This document shows positions 21,501 through 36,600 of a stretch of 64,000 bases of DNA, in pieces. Numbering within the stretch: position 1 is the first letter of the stretch; each line of letters opens with the position of its first letter. Both the position numbers and the translations under genes were made by a program. Location of the stretch: positions 17,697,924-17,761,923 of the forward strand of contig CM067372.1 in the NCBI GenBank assembly GCA_034401795.1, in the 5' to 3' direction. The notes under the pieces were generated by a model. That model searched no databases. It was not told the origin of the DNA and was given only the letters and a program-made list of their open reading frames with translations. The DNA comes from Chaetoderma sp. LZ-2023a (Eukaryota > Mollusca > Caudofoveata > Chaetodermatida > Chaetodermatidae).

Positions 21501-24500
21501 AATAGATGGACATCAACACCTCAATAGTCAGTAACTCCAGCTTTAAACAATAGATGGACATCAACACTTCAATAGTCAGTAACCCCAGCTTTAAACAATA
21601 GATGGACATCAACACCTCAATAGTCAGTAGCCCAAGCTTTAAACAATAGATGGTCATCAACACCTCCATAGTCAGTAACCCCAGCATTAAACAATAGATG
21701 GACATCAATACCTCAATAGTCAGTAACCCCAGCTTTAAACAATAGATGGACATCAACACCTCAATAGTCAGTAACCCCAGCTTTAAATAATAGATGGACA
21801 TCAACACCTCAATAGTCAGTAACCCCAGCTTTAAACAATAGATGGACATCAACACATCAATAGTCAGTAACCCCAGCTTTAAACAATAGATGGACATCAA
21901 CACTTCAATAGTCAGTAACCCCAGCTTTAAACAATAGATGGACATCAACACATCAATAGTCAGTAACCCCATCTTTAAACAATAGATGGACATCAACGCC
22001 TCAATAGTCAGTAACCCCAGCTTTAAACAATAGATGGACATCAACACCTCAATAGTGAGTAATCCTCGCTTTAAACAATAGATGGACATCAACACTTCAA
22101 TAGTCAGTAACCCCAGCTTTAAAGAATAGATGGACATCAACACCTCAATAGTCAGTAACCCCAGCTTTGAACAATAGATGGACATCAACACCTCAATAGT
22201 CAGTAACCCCAGCTTTGAACAATAGATGGACATCAACACCTCAATAGTCAGTAACCCCAGTTTTAAACAATAGATGGACATCAACACCTCAATAGTCAGT
22301 AACCCCAGCTTTGAACAATAGATGGACATCAACACCTCAATAGTCAGTAACTCCAGCTTTAAACAATAGATGGACATCAACACTTCAATAGTCAGTAACC
22401 CCAGCTTTAAACAATATATGGACATCAACACCTCAATAGTCAGTAACCCCAGCTTTAAACAATAGATGGACATCAACACCTCAATAGTCAGTAACTCCAG
22501 CTTTAAACAATAGATGGACATCAATAGTCAGTAACCCCAGCTTTAAACAATAGATGGACATCAACACTTCAATAGTCAGTAACCCCAGCTTTGAACAATA
22601 GATGGTCATCAACACCTCCATAGTCAGTAACCCCAGCATTAAACAATAGATGGACATCAACACTTCAATAGTCAGTAACCCCAGCTTTAAACAATAGATG
22701 GACATCAACACCTCAATAGTCAGTAACCCCAGCTTTGAACAATAGATGGTCATCAACACCTCCATAGTCAGTAACCCTAGCTTTAAACAATAGATGGACA
22801 TCAACACTTCAATAGTCAGTAACCTCAGCTTTAAACAATAGATGGACATCAACACCTCAATAGTCAGTAACCCCAGCTTTAAACAATAGATGGACATCAA
22901 CACCTCAATAGTCAGTAACCCCAGCTTTAAATAATAGATGGACATCAACACCTCAATAGTCAGTAACTCCAGCTTTAAACAATAGATGGACATCAACACT
23001 TCAATAGTCAGTAACCCCAGCTTTAAACAATAGATGGACATCAACACCTCAATAGTCAGTAGCCCAAGCTTTAAACAATAGATGGTCATCAACACCTCCA
23101 TAGTCAGTAACCCCAGCATTAAACAATAGATGGACATCAACACCTCCATAGTCAGTAACCCCAGCTTTAAACAATAGATGGACATAACACATCAATAGTC
23201 AGTAACCCCAGCTTTAAACAATAGATGGACATCAACGCATCAATAGTCAGTAACCCCAGCTTTAAACAATAGATGGACATCAACACATCAATAGTCAGTA
23301 ACCCCAGCTTTAAACAATAGATGGACATCAACACCTCAATAGTCAGTAATCCTCGCTTTAAACAATAGATGGACATCAACACTTCAATAGTCAGTAACCC
23401 CAGCTTTAAAGAATAGATGGACATCAACACCTCAATAGTCAGTAACCCCAGCTTTGAACAATAGATGGACATCAACACCTCAATAGTCAGTAACCCCAGC
23501 TTTGAACAATAGATGGACATCAACACCTCAATAGTCAGTAACCCCAGTTTTAAACAATAGATGGACATCAACACCTCAATAGTCAGTAACCCCAGCTTTG
23601 AACAATAGATGGACATCAACACCTCAATAGTCAGTAACTCCAGCTTTAAACAATAGATGGACATCAACACTTCAATAGTCAGTAACCCCAGCTTTAAACA
23701 ATATATGGACATCAACACCTCAATAGTCAGTAACCCCAGCTTTAAACAATAGATGGACATCAACACCTCAATAGTCAGTAACTCCAGCTTTAAACAATAG
23801 ATGGACATCAATAGTCAGTAACCCCAGCTTTAAACAATAGATGGACATCAACACTTCAATAGTCAGTAACCCCAGCTTTGAACAATAGATGGTCATCAAC
23901 ACCTCCATAGTCAGTAACCCCAGCATTAAACAATAGATGGACATCAACACCTCCATAGTCAGTAGCCCCAGCTTTAAACAATAGATGGGCATAGTCAGTA
24001 ACCCCAGCTTTAAACAATAGATGGAAATCAACACATCAATAGTCAGTAACCCCAGCTTTAAACAATAGATGGACATCAACACTTCAATAGTCAGTAACCC
24101 CAGCTTTAAACAATAGATGGACATCAACACATCAATAGTCAGTAACCCCATCTTTAAACAATAGATGGACATCAACGCCTCAATAGTCAGTAACCCCAGC
24201 TTTAAACAATAGATGGAAATCAACACCTCAATAGTCAGTAACCCCAGCTTTGAACAATAGATGGACATCAACACCTCAATAGTCAGTAACCCCAGTTTTA
24301 AACAATAGATGGACATCAACACCTCAATAGTCAGTAACCCCAGCTTTGAACAATAGATGGACATCAACACCTCAATAGTCAGTAACTCCAGCTTTAAACA
24401 ATAGATGGACATCAACACTTCAATAGTCAGTAACCCCAGCTTTAAACAATATATGGACATCAACACCTCAATAGTCAGTAACCCCAGCTTTAAACAATAG

Positions 24501-27500
24501 ATGGACATCAACACCTCAATAGTCAGTAACTCCAGCTTTAAACAATAGATGGACATCAATAGTCAGTAACCCCAGCTTTAAACAATAGATGGACATCAAC
24601 ACTTCAATAGTCAGTAACCCCAGCTTTGAACAATATATGGTCATCAACACCTCCATAGTCAGTAACCCCAGCATTAAACAATAGATGGACATCAACACCT
24701 CCATAGTCAGTAGCCCCAGCTTTAAACAATAGATGGGCATAGTCAGTAACCCCAGCTTTAAACAATAGATGGAAATCAACACATCAATAGTCAGTAACCC
24801 CAGCTTTAAACAATAGATGGACATCAACACTTCAATAGTCAGTAACCCCAGCTTTAAACAATAGATGGACATCAACACATCAATAGTCAGTAACCCCATC
24901 TTTAAACAATAGATGGACATCAACGCCTCAATAGTCAGTAACCCCAGCTTTAAACAATAGATGGACATCAACACCTCAATAGTCAGTAATCCTCGCTTTA
25001 AACAATAGATGGACATCAACACTTCAATAGTTAGTAACCCCAGCTTTAAAGAATAGATGGACATCAACACCTCAATAGTCAGTAACCCCAGCTTTGAACA
25101 ATAGATGGACATCAACACCTCAATAGTCAGTAACCCCAGCTTTGAACAATAGATGGACATCAACACCTCAATAGTCAGTAACCCCAGTTTTAAACAATAG
25201 ATGGACATCAACACCTCAATAGTCAGTAACCCCAGCTTTGAACAATAGATCGACATCAATGCATCAATAGTCAGTAACCCCAGCTTTAAACAATAGATGG
25301 ACATCAACACCTCAATAGTCAGTAACCCCAGCTTTAAACAATAGATGGTCATCAACACCTCCATAGGCAGTAACCCCAGCTTTAAACAATAGATGGACAT
25401 CAACACCTCAATAGTCAGTAGCCCCAGCTTTAAACAATAGATGGACATCAAAACTTCCATAGTCAGTAGCCCCAGCTTTAAACAATAGATGGACATCAAC
25501 GCATCAATAGTCAGTAATCCTCGCTTTAAACAATAGATGGACATCAACACCTCAATAGTCAGTAACCCCAGTTTTAAACAATAGATGGACATCAACACCT
25601 CAGTAGTCAGTAACCCCAGCTTTGAACAATGGATGGACATCAACGCATCAATAGTCAGTAACCCCAGCTTTGAACAATAGACGGACATCAACACCTCCAT
25701 AGTCAGTAACCCCAGCTTTAAACAATAGATGGACATCAACACTTCAATAGTCAGTAACCCCAGCTTTGAACAATAGATGGACATCAACACTTCAATAGTC
25801 GGTAACCCCAGTTTTAAACAATAGATGGACATCAACACTTCAATAGTCAGTAACCCCAGCTTTCAACAATAGATGGACATCAACGCATCAATAGTCAGTA
25901 ACCCCAGCTTTAAACAATAGATGGACATCAACACCTCAATAGTCAGTAACCCTAGCTTTGAACAATAGATGGACATCAACACATCAATGGTCAGTAGGCA
26001 AACATTGCTTAAGTGCCTTAAAGGTGTGTTTTGATTACTATTGATACTTACCACATCAATGCAGTAAGCGTTCATTACAAATATATAAAGGTGTGTTTTG
26101 ATTACTATTGATACTTACCACATCAATGCAGTAAGCAGTCATTACAAATATATAAAGGTGTGTTTTGATTATTATTGATACATACCACACCAATGCAGTA
26201 AGCAGTCATTACAAATATATAAAGGTGTGTTTTGATTATTATTGATACTTACCACATCAATGCAGTAAGCGGTCATTACAAATATGTAAAGGTGTGTTTT
26301 GATTACTATTGATACTTACCACATCAATGCAGTAAGCGGTCATTACAAATATGTAAAGGTGTGTTTTGATTACTATTGATACTTACCACATCAATGCAGT
26401 AAGCGGTCATTACAAATATGTAAAGGTGTGTTTTGATAATTATTGATACTTACCACATCAATGCAGTAAGCAGTCATTACAAATATATAAAGGTGTGTTT
26501 TGATTATTATTGATACTTACCACATCAATGCAGTAAGCGGTCATTACAAATATATAAAGGTGTGTTTTGATTACTATTGATACTTACCACATCAATGCAG
26601 TAAGCGGTCATTACAAATATGTAAAGGTGTGTTTTGATTACTATTGATACTTACCACATCAATGCAGTAAGCGGTCATTACAAATATGTAAAGGTGTGTT
26701 TTGATAATTATTGATACTTACCACATCAATGCAGTAAGCAGTCATTACAAATATATAAAGGTGTGTTTTGATTATTATTGATACATACCACACCAATGCA
26801 GTAAGCAGTCATTACAAATATATAAAGGTGTGTTTTGATTATTATTGATACTTACCACATCAATGCAGTAAGCGGTCATTACAAATATGTAAAGGTGTGT
26901 TTTGATTACTATTGATACTTACCACATCAATGCAGTAAGCGGTCATTACAAATATGTAAAGGTGTGTTTTGATTACTATTGATACTTACCACATCAATGC
27001 AGTAAGCGGTCATTACAAATATGTAAAGGTGTGTTTTGATAATTATTGATACTTACCACATCAATGCAGTAAGCAGTCATTACAAATATATAAAGGTGTG
27101 TTTTGATTATTATTGATACTTACCACATCAATGCAGTAAGCGGTCATTACAAATATATAAAGGTGTGTTTTGATTATTATTGATACTTACCACATCAATG
27201 CAGTAAGCAGTCATTACAAATATATAAAGGTGTGTTTTGATTATTATTGATACTTACCACATCAATGCAGTAAGCAGTCATTACAAATATATAAAGGTGT
27301 GTTTTGATTATTATTGATACTTACCACATCAATGCAGTAAGCAGTCATTACAAATATATACCAAACAAATCCTAAATGTGTTAAAATTGTGTTCACAACA
27401 CACTTGATTTTTAAAAGCCATAAGAAGTTATGATATTTAAAATAATATCAAACATAACAATTAAAATAGTAAAACTATTTTCAAAATATTCACCAATTAC

Positions 27501-30500
27501 ATGTGCTGTGTTTTGTTGCCTTAAAGTAGAGATACTATAGAGATGTCATGGGTGTGATGGTTAGTGATAACCCAGCTCTGTTTTACAGATCTTTGTAAAC
27601 CATGTTTTATATCAATATGTATGTATAACCATTTAGCATGAATGTAGCCATAAGCTCACTTGTGTTTGTGTGTTAGTTTGTTGTTCTACGCTTGCTTGCG
27701 TGCACGTGTGTGTACATGCGTGTGTAGGTATGTGTGTAGGCATTCGCGTGTGCGTGTGTGTGTGTGTGTTGCAATAATTATTGGTACAATTTCTGTTGAC
27801 AGCCACCTGTTTTGGACAACCTACTGGCATCTATGAAGTATGTCCTTTCAAATATGGGCTTAATGAGGATTAACCTTCAGCACAGCTCCAATAAGGTTAG
27901 CATTACTACTGTATTCATGCAGCTCATACATACATACATTGTACATGTTCATGCAGCTCATACATACATTGTACATGTATAGTACAGTTAACCCGTTAAC
28001 ACTCATATCAGCCAAAAACGACTTCTGCTGTGGTCTTGAGGAATGTCCATTTGCAGACCAAGACGTCAATTTGCAGACCAAGAGAAGACTATTTTTGGAA
28101 ATTTACCACTGGAATGACTGGCTCGATGAATGAGCCAGTCATTCCAGTGGTAAATTTTCAAAAATAGTCTCCACTTGGTCTGCAAATGGACATCTTCAGT
28201 GAGAAAATTGAAATTTCCATGAACAAATTTAAGTGTTAAAGGATTAAGTCATATATAGTCTAAGACTGATGGTGTTAGTTCTGCTTATCAAGCATCAGTA
28301 ATCAAATGCCGTGTATACCACATGAGGCTTTTTATTGATCCCATACGGAAGTGGTGAACTGTGAACAGCTTCACATAGTCATTCCAATAACATGCAAGCA
28401 ACAATTAAAGCTTGTGTCAAGAGTGTATCAGCGTGTGCTTTAGCAACATGCTGGTGAATCGCACTAGACTTTTCTATGAGAATATGCAGCTATTATAGTG
28501 GTTATTTTTCTGGAAAAATATTTCTGTGGAAAATTGGAAAAATATGTGTATATTTTTAACCATAAAATAATATATATATATATAGTGTGTGTGTGGCGCT
28601 GTGGGTGTTTGTGTGGCACTGTGGTCTGTGGGTGTGTCACGGTCTGTGGGTAAGTTGGTCCGTGCGTGGGTGGGTGCAGGCACTGCAGGGCTGTCTGATT
28701 GTTTGCTTGACAGACTGCCTGCTAATTTTTACCAATTTAAGTATAAGAAAAAACCAAATGGGTATTTTTAAACAAATTATTTTGAAAGTTTAATGACTAA
28801 AGCAACTGTCACATTACATGCCCTTTACCCCGGCTGATTTACATGTGACTAACTGAAGTGAGTAAGTTTCATATTTAGCTCAACAGTTCATTTTGGTCAT
28901 TACAGGTCTATTTTGGTGTCTATCAGAAGTCATCTTTTATATTCCATCAAATATCAGTTGGGATCAAATAATCATCATCATGGAATATATAATGACTTAC
29001 ATGTACTGTCATGTATGCATATTACTTTTCAATTGTCTGATCATCAATCATCATTATGTTACATTCATCATCATCATCGTCATCATCATGATCATCATTT
29101 TGAACTATAATGATAGTGTAACCTGGTGCAAGCCATTTCAGCCATGGCAATACATGACACAAATCTAAATCTGTTAACTTATATTTGTAGCAAAAGCATC
29201 GGTGTTAATGCAATAGGGAAATACAAATTTGCAATTGCATCCTTAGGTGACCGGAAAATGTTCTGGAAAAATACGTTGGTAAACTTTCTTTTTGAAAAAT
29301 GTTCCACGGAAAATTTTCTGACTCACAACACTAATTAGAGACAGAATCAACTACATGTAATATGGTCTGGGTAAATGGTGAATGAAAATGATGTCTTACG
29401 TCGTATGTGAATAGGAATACTAAAATAGATTTCTATGTGCCTGTTTCTCTTACAAGCACTACCCTGTTGGTGCTCAATTAAGCATGCATGATTTTCCAAT
29501 ATTTATATATATATATCTCGATTTGCTGAAAATTAGTTTTTTCTTGCTTGTGAACCAGAAGTGAGACATGTAATATTTTTCTGACGACGATGGCGATGAC
29601 ATCAATATTAAGTTTTGCATTTAGCACATCGCTTTAGCGCACACATGCTTACCTCTGCTGATAGAAAGTAACACAATGGCATTGATGTCACAGCAGTCAA
29701 GGTCATTGTGACCTTGGAGCAAAAAACTTACACAACACCTCGATAATTAGACAGGTGAGACATTTAATTTTCGCAGAATTCTTCTTTACACTCCTACCTA
29801 AACCGAAAAGTTGTAAAATCATGAAAACTTTACTGTGATGTGTTGCCTAGGCAGCAACAGCTTCCAGGCAGTAATTGTAAAATAGACAGCATTTTGATGT
29901 TTTTTCTCATTGACACTATTACCAGCTCATGCCCCTCAACGCACCCAAGGCATCTTTCATTGACACTATTACCAGCTCATGCCCCTCAATGCACCCAAGA
30001 CATCTATCATTGACACTATTACCAGCTCATACCCCTCAATGCACCCAAGACATCTTTCAATGACGCTATTGCCAGCTCATGCCCCTCAATGCACCCAAGA
30101 TATCTTTCATTGACACTATTACCAGCTCATACCCCTCAATGCACCCAAGACATCTTTCAATGACGCTATTGCCAACTCATGCCCCTCAATGCACCCAAGA
30201 TATCTTTCATTGACACTATTACCAGCTCATACCCCTCAACATGCCCAAAACACCTGTCAACATCAGAGCATGCGATATATTTATATATATAGAGGCGTGG
30301 TGGCTGAGTGGTTAGGAACTTGAGCTCGTAACTCCAGGTTCGCTTCCTGGCCGGTCCGCTACGTTGTGTCCTTGAGCAAGTCACTTAACTCTTCGTTGCT
30401 CCAGTCAACCTAGCTGTAAATAGGTACCTGTGATGGCATAGCTCTCTGTGCGCCGTATGTGGCTGCCGGGGCACTGTCAAATGAACAGGGGATCAGATGT

Positions 30501-30563
30501 ACAGCGCTTAGAGCATGCAATCGCATGGAGTTCAGCGCAATATAAATGCACTATCATTCATCA

Positions 30564-30610
<47 letters not shown>

Positions 30611-33600
30611 ATACAGTACAGCGCAAGAATAACCTAACATGTTTCCAAAACAAAATAATATGTACCATTGAATATTTAGAATATATTTCATACTTCTAAT
30701 CCAATTATGTCCAAAATATGCAACTTTACATTTCTTACATCATGTTCAAATTGTACTAAATAACTTGTCTGTTTTGTTTTGGAAGCTTAACTTATTTGTG
30801 CACTAGTTTTGGAAGCTTAACTTATTTGTGCACTACATACCACGATATTGTCTAGGGCCATATCATGTACTCATATGCTCGATACTCTTTATGATCTGTG
30901 TGTGTGCATCCATGCGTGCGTGTGTGTGTGCGTGCGTACACACATGCGCATGTATGTGTGTGTGTGTGCGTCCTTGCAATGTTACTAGGCTTGCACGATT
31001 TTTGCTTTGAAACATCGCGATCAATTTTATAAAACAAATCGCGATTTTCGATTAAATCGTAGGCCCAAATTCCCAAAAGTATAAACCGGGTTAACATGAC
31101 TTTTTTCTAGAAAAAGTTGAAATAAATGATACAAAAAATAGCACGAAATTAGAACACATTTTCATGCGACGAATTCTTACCATCCTATATGTACGTCTAT
31201 GCTTAATGTATACCTTATATCCATCATTGCGGCAGTGAAATTATTAATTGGGACCGCCTAAATATTGCGTATAGTTTAATAAACATTATTTATTTCATCA
31301 AAATTTGAGATAAAATGTCGCCGAGAAAAAAATTTAAATTACATGATGTATCAGCTTCCGCTTATAGCCTCCCTTTGTAGGAAGTGTTTAGGTCATTAAC
31401 GGAGTAACATGAAGACGCTAATATTAGTACCCAGGGAGATACTGCGCAATTCACATACATAGGACGGTAGCGTTGAGTAGGTATGAGTGTAACGGCGTAA
31501 ACTCGTCCTATAGTGCAATTTATAGTTGCTTTCAGAATGTACGATTTACATTTAAGAGTAATCAACAGAATGCACAGTTCAAGATCAAACAATCTGGAAT
31601 GCTGTTGCTTTATTTTCTTTAATTTGACATGACAACCAAACGAAAAATGAAAAATTATTACACCGCCTGAAATTGCTAACTCTAGAATTAAAAAGTATTA
31701 TATTCACTGATTGCCTAACACTCTGCAACTAAGTATATACTTGGCATTTCACGACAGACTCAGGGTCTGCAGCGAAAGAAAGAAAATTATATGGCGATTC
31801 GACGGAGTAACTAGCTGGTTTTATCAATGACAAAAGTGTTACCTCGCTATTGTTCGCTTGTTTATTGTAGATCTTTGTGTTGTGATTAGTAATTATTCGA
31901 CACGTGCATGGCACGGTGGGATATAAACACAATGAACACAGGCGTGAATCGATTATAATTGTACTCATGTACTGATAAAATGCGACGGAAAAGTACACAC
32001 TTCAGATTTTTTTAAAACATGAAATTATTGATGATTTTCTGATTTTTCCTCAATTACATCGTAAAAATCGCGATTTGAAAAATAAATCGAACTACACAAT
32101 TAAATCGAAAAATCGTGCAAGCCTAAATGTTACTATTTGTTTCTCTCATACACTGTTTTCGCTGTGTTTGTGTGTGTGTGTGTATGCGTGTGTGGGTGTG
32201 TGTGCGTGCGTGTGTGTGTATGCGTGCGTGTGTATGGGTGTGTGTGCGTGCATACGTGCGTGTGTGTATGTGAGTGTATGTGTGTATGTGCGTGCGTGTT
32301 TGCAATGTTATTGTTTTGCTTCTATCATACACTGTTTTTCTCTACAGAGTCATGCCTCACTAGTACTTAGCTCTGAATATTGTACTGATTCTAAAGGCGA
32401 TATGCTGGTTCAGATCTATGGTGCTCTCAAGGCATTGTGGGAAGATGCTGGAGTGCGCCGGGCCGTGTCTCGTGGATATGAATTTGAATTGAACGACTCT
32501 GCTATTTAGTAAGTGATCTGTATTCATGTAGGCTTACATAATTATTCAATTAATCCCGATTATTAAAAAATATGATCGTGGATGATCACAAAACCAAATA
32601 ATCGAAGATTTTCAAGCTGCAAGATGGTTGTTTTTCCAATGTAAAGTTGCCGTAGATTTTCCTTTAATATGAACCATGTGAATATGAAAATGACTGTAAA
32701 TACTGCGTTATCTCTATATTACTTATTTTGTTGCTAAGGGTTTGTTAAAGGAAAACATCAAACTGTTGAAATCTGCCATTGGTTTTTTTCATACGAAGTT
32801 TTGGAGGAACTCAACCTCATGCCATTTCGCCCCAGAAACAAGAATACTTTAGCCAGCCTATCAGTGTTTTTTAAACTAAACACTATCGCTAAACATAAAA
32901 TATTGAACAATGCAGATTTGTTGTAATTATTGGTGTTCTGCGTTTGACTGTACTACCGTTCCCCACAGCTTGGTTTCAAGGTCCATATCAAAATGTGGAC
33001 AGGTTTGGAGCAGATGTTCTGGTGTTTGGTCATCATTGTCACGCTGGCAGATCACTGTGTCTGCTAGTCCAATGCACTTTAGGTGTGCCCGGAGGCACTA
33101 CATGTACATGTTGTAGGTCTGATTCTCAGGCGGAAAATAATAGTCTGTTTCCTGTCATGCTAACTTAGTAGTGCATCCTGGTCTGGGCTTCTCTAAGGGA
33201 GACTGTGTTGCTGATCCGTGGTTGGGTGGTACCCACCCTTCCTTTGCCAGTTGGTCTGCTTTCTCATTTCCAGATATTCCTACATGGGCTGGAATCCATT
33301 GTACTACTATCTTAGTTTTGTCAGTGAGCAAGTTCAGTTCTCCCCTCCGGTCTCTGCAGTGTTGCCAACGAGTCGGTAAAACATTCCTTAATTCTCAAGC
33401 TGAAGTGTTAAGAACTCTGCTGGCTTTCAAGAGTGCTTGGACATATGCTTTGAAGTTTGAACAGCTCTAGTCTTCCTGCTGGTCCTGAAGTGGAGTCAGT
33501 TGTACCATCTAGATACATGACGAAATTCCCTCTTTCACCATTCCTAAGTGATTCCTCTGCTGAGGCATCTGTAAACATGAGCGTCCATGAAATGGTAGGA

Positions 33601-36600
33601 TAGGCTTCATAGATCATCCCCAGTGTGTACACATTCTGTTCTGTTGGAATCTGTTCACTTTTGGAATAGATCCCTGGGATACGTGTTCTGATTTCTGCCT
33701 TCAATGTATTCGCATTCCAGTCATCCCCCAAAAGTATTTCACATTTGTCTAAATCTGTTTCTATGATATCTTGGTGACGGGTCTGCAATTACTTGACCAG
33801 AGTATTTTGGCCTTTTCAGTCTGTTCTTTGTCTTACTTTGTAGTTTACTGTGAAGTCGGTGAGAAGGAAGCCTCTTCATTTTCTCACTGAGACAAATGGT
33901 ATTGAAGTTTCGCTTGATGTTAAGTGGCTGTGCATCTGCCATTTTCTCCATTTCCTTCACTGGTGTTGTTTTCATTACACCATCATAGTCCCATATTCTG
34001 GACTTTGTCAAGTCTATTCGGTCTTGAAGCAGTGTCCCCAGGAAGTTGATGCATATTCCAGCTTTAGTCCAGTGTAGACATGTTTTAGGATCCTGAAGCT
34101 CACCCCCAGAATATGCCGGCCAGCATTTTCATCAAACTTAGTATCCTTATAGCCTTGTTCTCTGTGTACTAGATGTGCAGTTTCCATGTAAGTCTTGTGT
34201 CCAACTTCACTCCTGGAAAGTTTGGTGTATCCTGTTGTGGCAGAACTTTGTTCCCAAATGTCAACATTATCTGCTCTTTTACTGTTGACAGGGAGAAAAG
34301 TGTAGCCACTGTTGGTTCTGATTATTATTGGTGTTAATATCATCTACGTATGTTTGACCAAAATGTCGACAAGGCAGTTAGAGAAATATTGTGCTTTAGA
34401 AAAGCACTGCGCCACAGGAAGACCACTGCGCCACACCTACATGAATGACCATTCAGTTCACGCCAGATTGTATCGATGCTGTGTTCAGAAATCATATTCT
34501 AATGTACAGAATAGCATGTTAATTGTGATTTTTGAACACCTATTACTGTCTTGCAATTAGACTGGAGACATTTTTATTGATTTGGTTAGAGATACCAATT
34601 TTCATTACTTTAGTGTTATGTTAGCAGTTTCTGATTTTAAGTAATGTTTGTAGTTACTTTCTTTTCAGATATTACTAATACTAGCGATTCTGCAAGCTTT
34701 ATGCCGCCCCAACCAATCCCCATCAGTACATCTAATATTGGGTTAAAATGGTAATTATATGTCTACGTGATAGCGCTATCAAAAAATTGCATAATCTTGC
34801 AAGGCTAGATATTGATGATTAGCTTAAATGTGTTTGTCTTGTATCTTTGTCGTCCCTCCCTCTCCCATTAGTAACCGTCTTGAAGAGATACTCAGCCTTG
34901 TGTCCTTGAATTCAGCATTGGTCAAGTTCGATTTGCTAAAAATAGTCAGTTAGCTAGTTTTTTTCCTGATCATGCTCATAGACTACGTGAATCAAATGAC
35001 GGATGGTTAACTATAGTTAATTGGTACCTGATTCCCTGTTGCAGAATATCTGAAGCCGGGTACTAGTCTCATTTAATCCTTCCTTAGGTACAGAATTGGC
35101 TGTTTTTATAGGCTTTGAAAATGGGTATTATGGTATGCTAAAATGTCAAACAGGTGCAATAGGCATTAAAGTGGGAATTAAACGAAATCTAGGATTTCTT
35201 TTTTCACGAGAGAGTTGATACTTACCTCCCTAATACTTTTGATATTGCTAAATATCGGCTTTCACTCAATAAAACACTCAGATTAAAAACAGTTAGGTGC
35301 CCCTACTGGGCAGGGAGTCAGAGGTAGTCCGGCGGATGCTCGCCCCACCACCGCGCATGCGCCGACTACTACTTCCTCTGGCTCATTTATTGGCTAACAC
35401 ATGCAACTACCAAGAGCCTGAAGACCGAGCCTCTGTGGGGCGGAGAGGCCGGGTCAGTATCTAGGGAGGTAAGTATCAACTCTCTCGTGAAAAAAGAAAT
35501 CCTAGATTTCGTTTATTTCACATCAAGAGTATACTTACCTCCCTAATACTTTTGATATTGCCAGAATTCGAAAGTGAATCTGGCGGGAGGGAGGCGAGGT
35601 CAAAAGACCAGCTCTTCCCTATACGCTTTCAAGCGTTTAAGGCACTTATGACGTCTGAAACTGTGTGAAAACACCGTCAGGATTTGATAAACCATCGGAT
35701 AACACAACCGATGCCTGAGAGATGACCGATTTGTCATATGCGCTCCCCCCCCCCCTCCCTTGGGAGGAAGATTAAATGACCTCAATGTCCTACACGCTCT
35801 CTTCGTACTAGTGCTAAGTACTATAGGACAGAGACGAAAAGGCTCCATTTTCGTATACTCTCTCTAAAGAACCACAACCCACATAAACCATCACCATATT
35901 AATAACACTGGGTAACGTGACAATACAAACAATGAACAACACATGAACAAGACTGACCTTGTTGTCCTAGGAAGCTGTCATCATGAATCCAGTAGAGAAG
36001 GATGATACAGTCCCGACAAGTGGTTGTCACCGTCGCTGAATGGCGAAGTATATAAGCAATGCGGAGGCACTCTTCACAAACATAAAGCGGTTATTGTTTC
36101 AAAATCGACAAGGCGAGAGGGTTAGAGGTGTCACGGAGGTAATGGTCTGTAAAACTAGACTCACAGTGCCACTGAGCCACTGACATAATATCATCCACAG
36201 GGACCCCATTAAAAAGGGCAGTGGATGTCACGACACCGCGGACACTGTGAGCCTTGGCCACGTCAACCTGTCGCCCGGTGGCGGATTTGTGACAAAATTG
36301 AATACATTCCACAATCCACCTAGAAATGGTGTCCTTAGACGCCCTACCATGGGGTTCAATATATGACAACCATAACGCTGACTGGTCGGTACGCCACTCC
36401 GAAGTACGCTGTTTGTACCGGAGCAGCGCCCGTACGGGGCACCATACTTTAGAATTAGGATCATATCTAGTTAAAGATGGCAAAAAAATAGGTTGACCTG
36501 GATATTTCAATGACTGATTTTTAGACAAGAAATTAATCCTAGGTAGAAGCTTAAGGCCTTCCCCTGTAACCACAAAACGGTCAACCTCGGCTGATAAGGC

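Noticed and set aside
20518..25838. Long minus-strand open frames (up to 668 codons) as membrane-protein genes
   Set aside because: They are pure translations of the 48-bp minisatellite; they end wherever a shortened unit shifts the frame, and there is no promoter or non-repeat domain.
29905..30258. CRISPR-like array
   Set aside because: Units are contiguous 50-bp repeats without unique spacers, in a eukaryotic intron.
32075..32509. Using the 144-codon frame from 32075 as the protein start of exon 4
   Set aside because: The upstream part is the GT-rich intron; exon 4 is defined by the CTACAG acceptor at 32342-32347 and by phase with exon 3.
33171..33470. Plus-strand frame of 99 codons
   Set aside because: It is the shadow of the minus-strand I-like LINE with RNase H.
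34669..34750. Possible alternative G-alpha exon (CTTTTCAG ... GGTAATT)
   Set aside because: At 82 nt and in the required phase it would create TAA at once (TA|A). It has no similarity to G-alpha. It could be a poison exon but nothing supports that.
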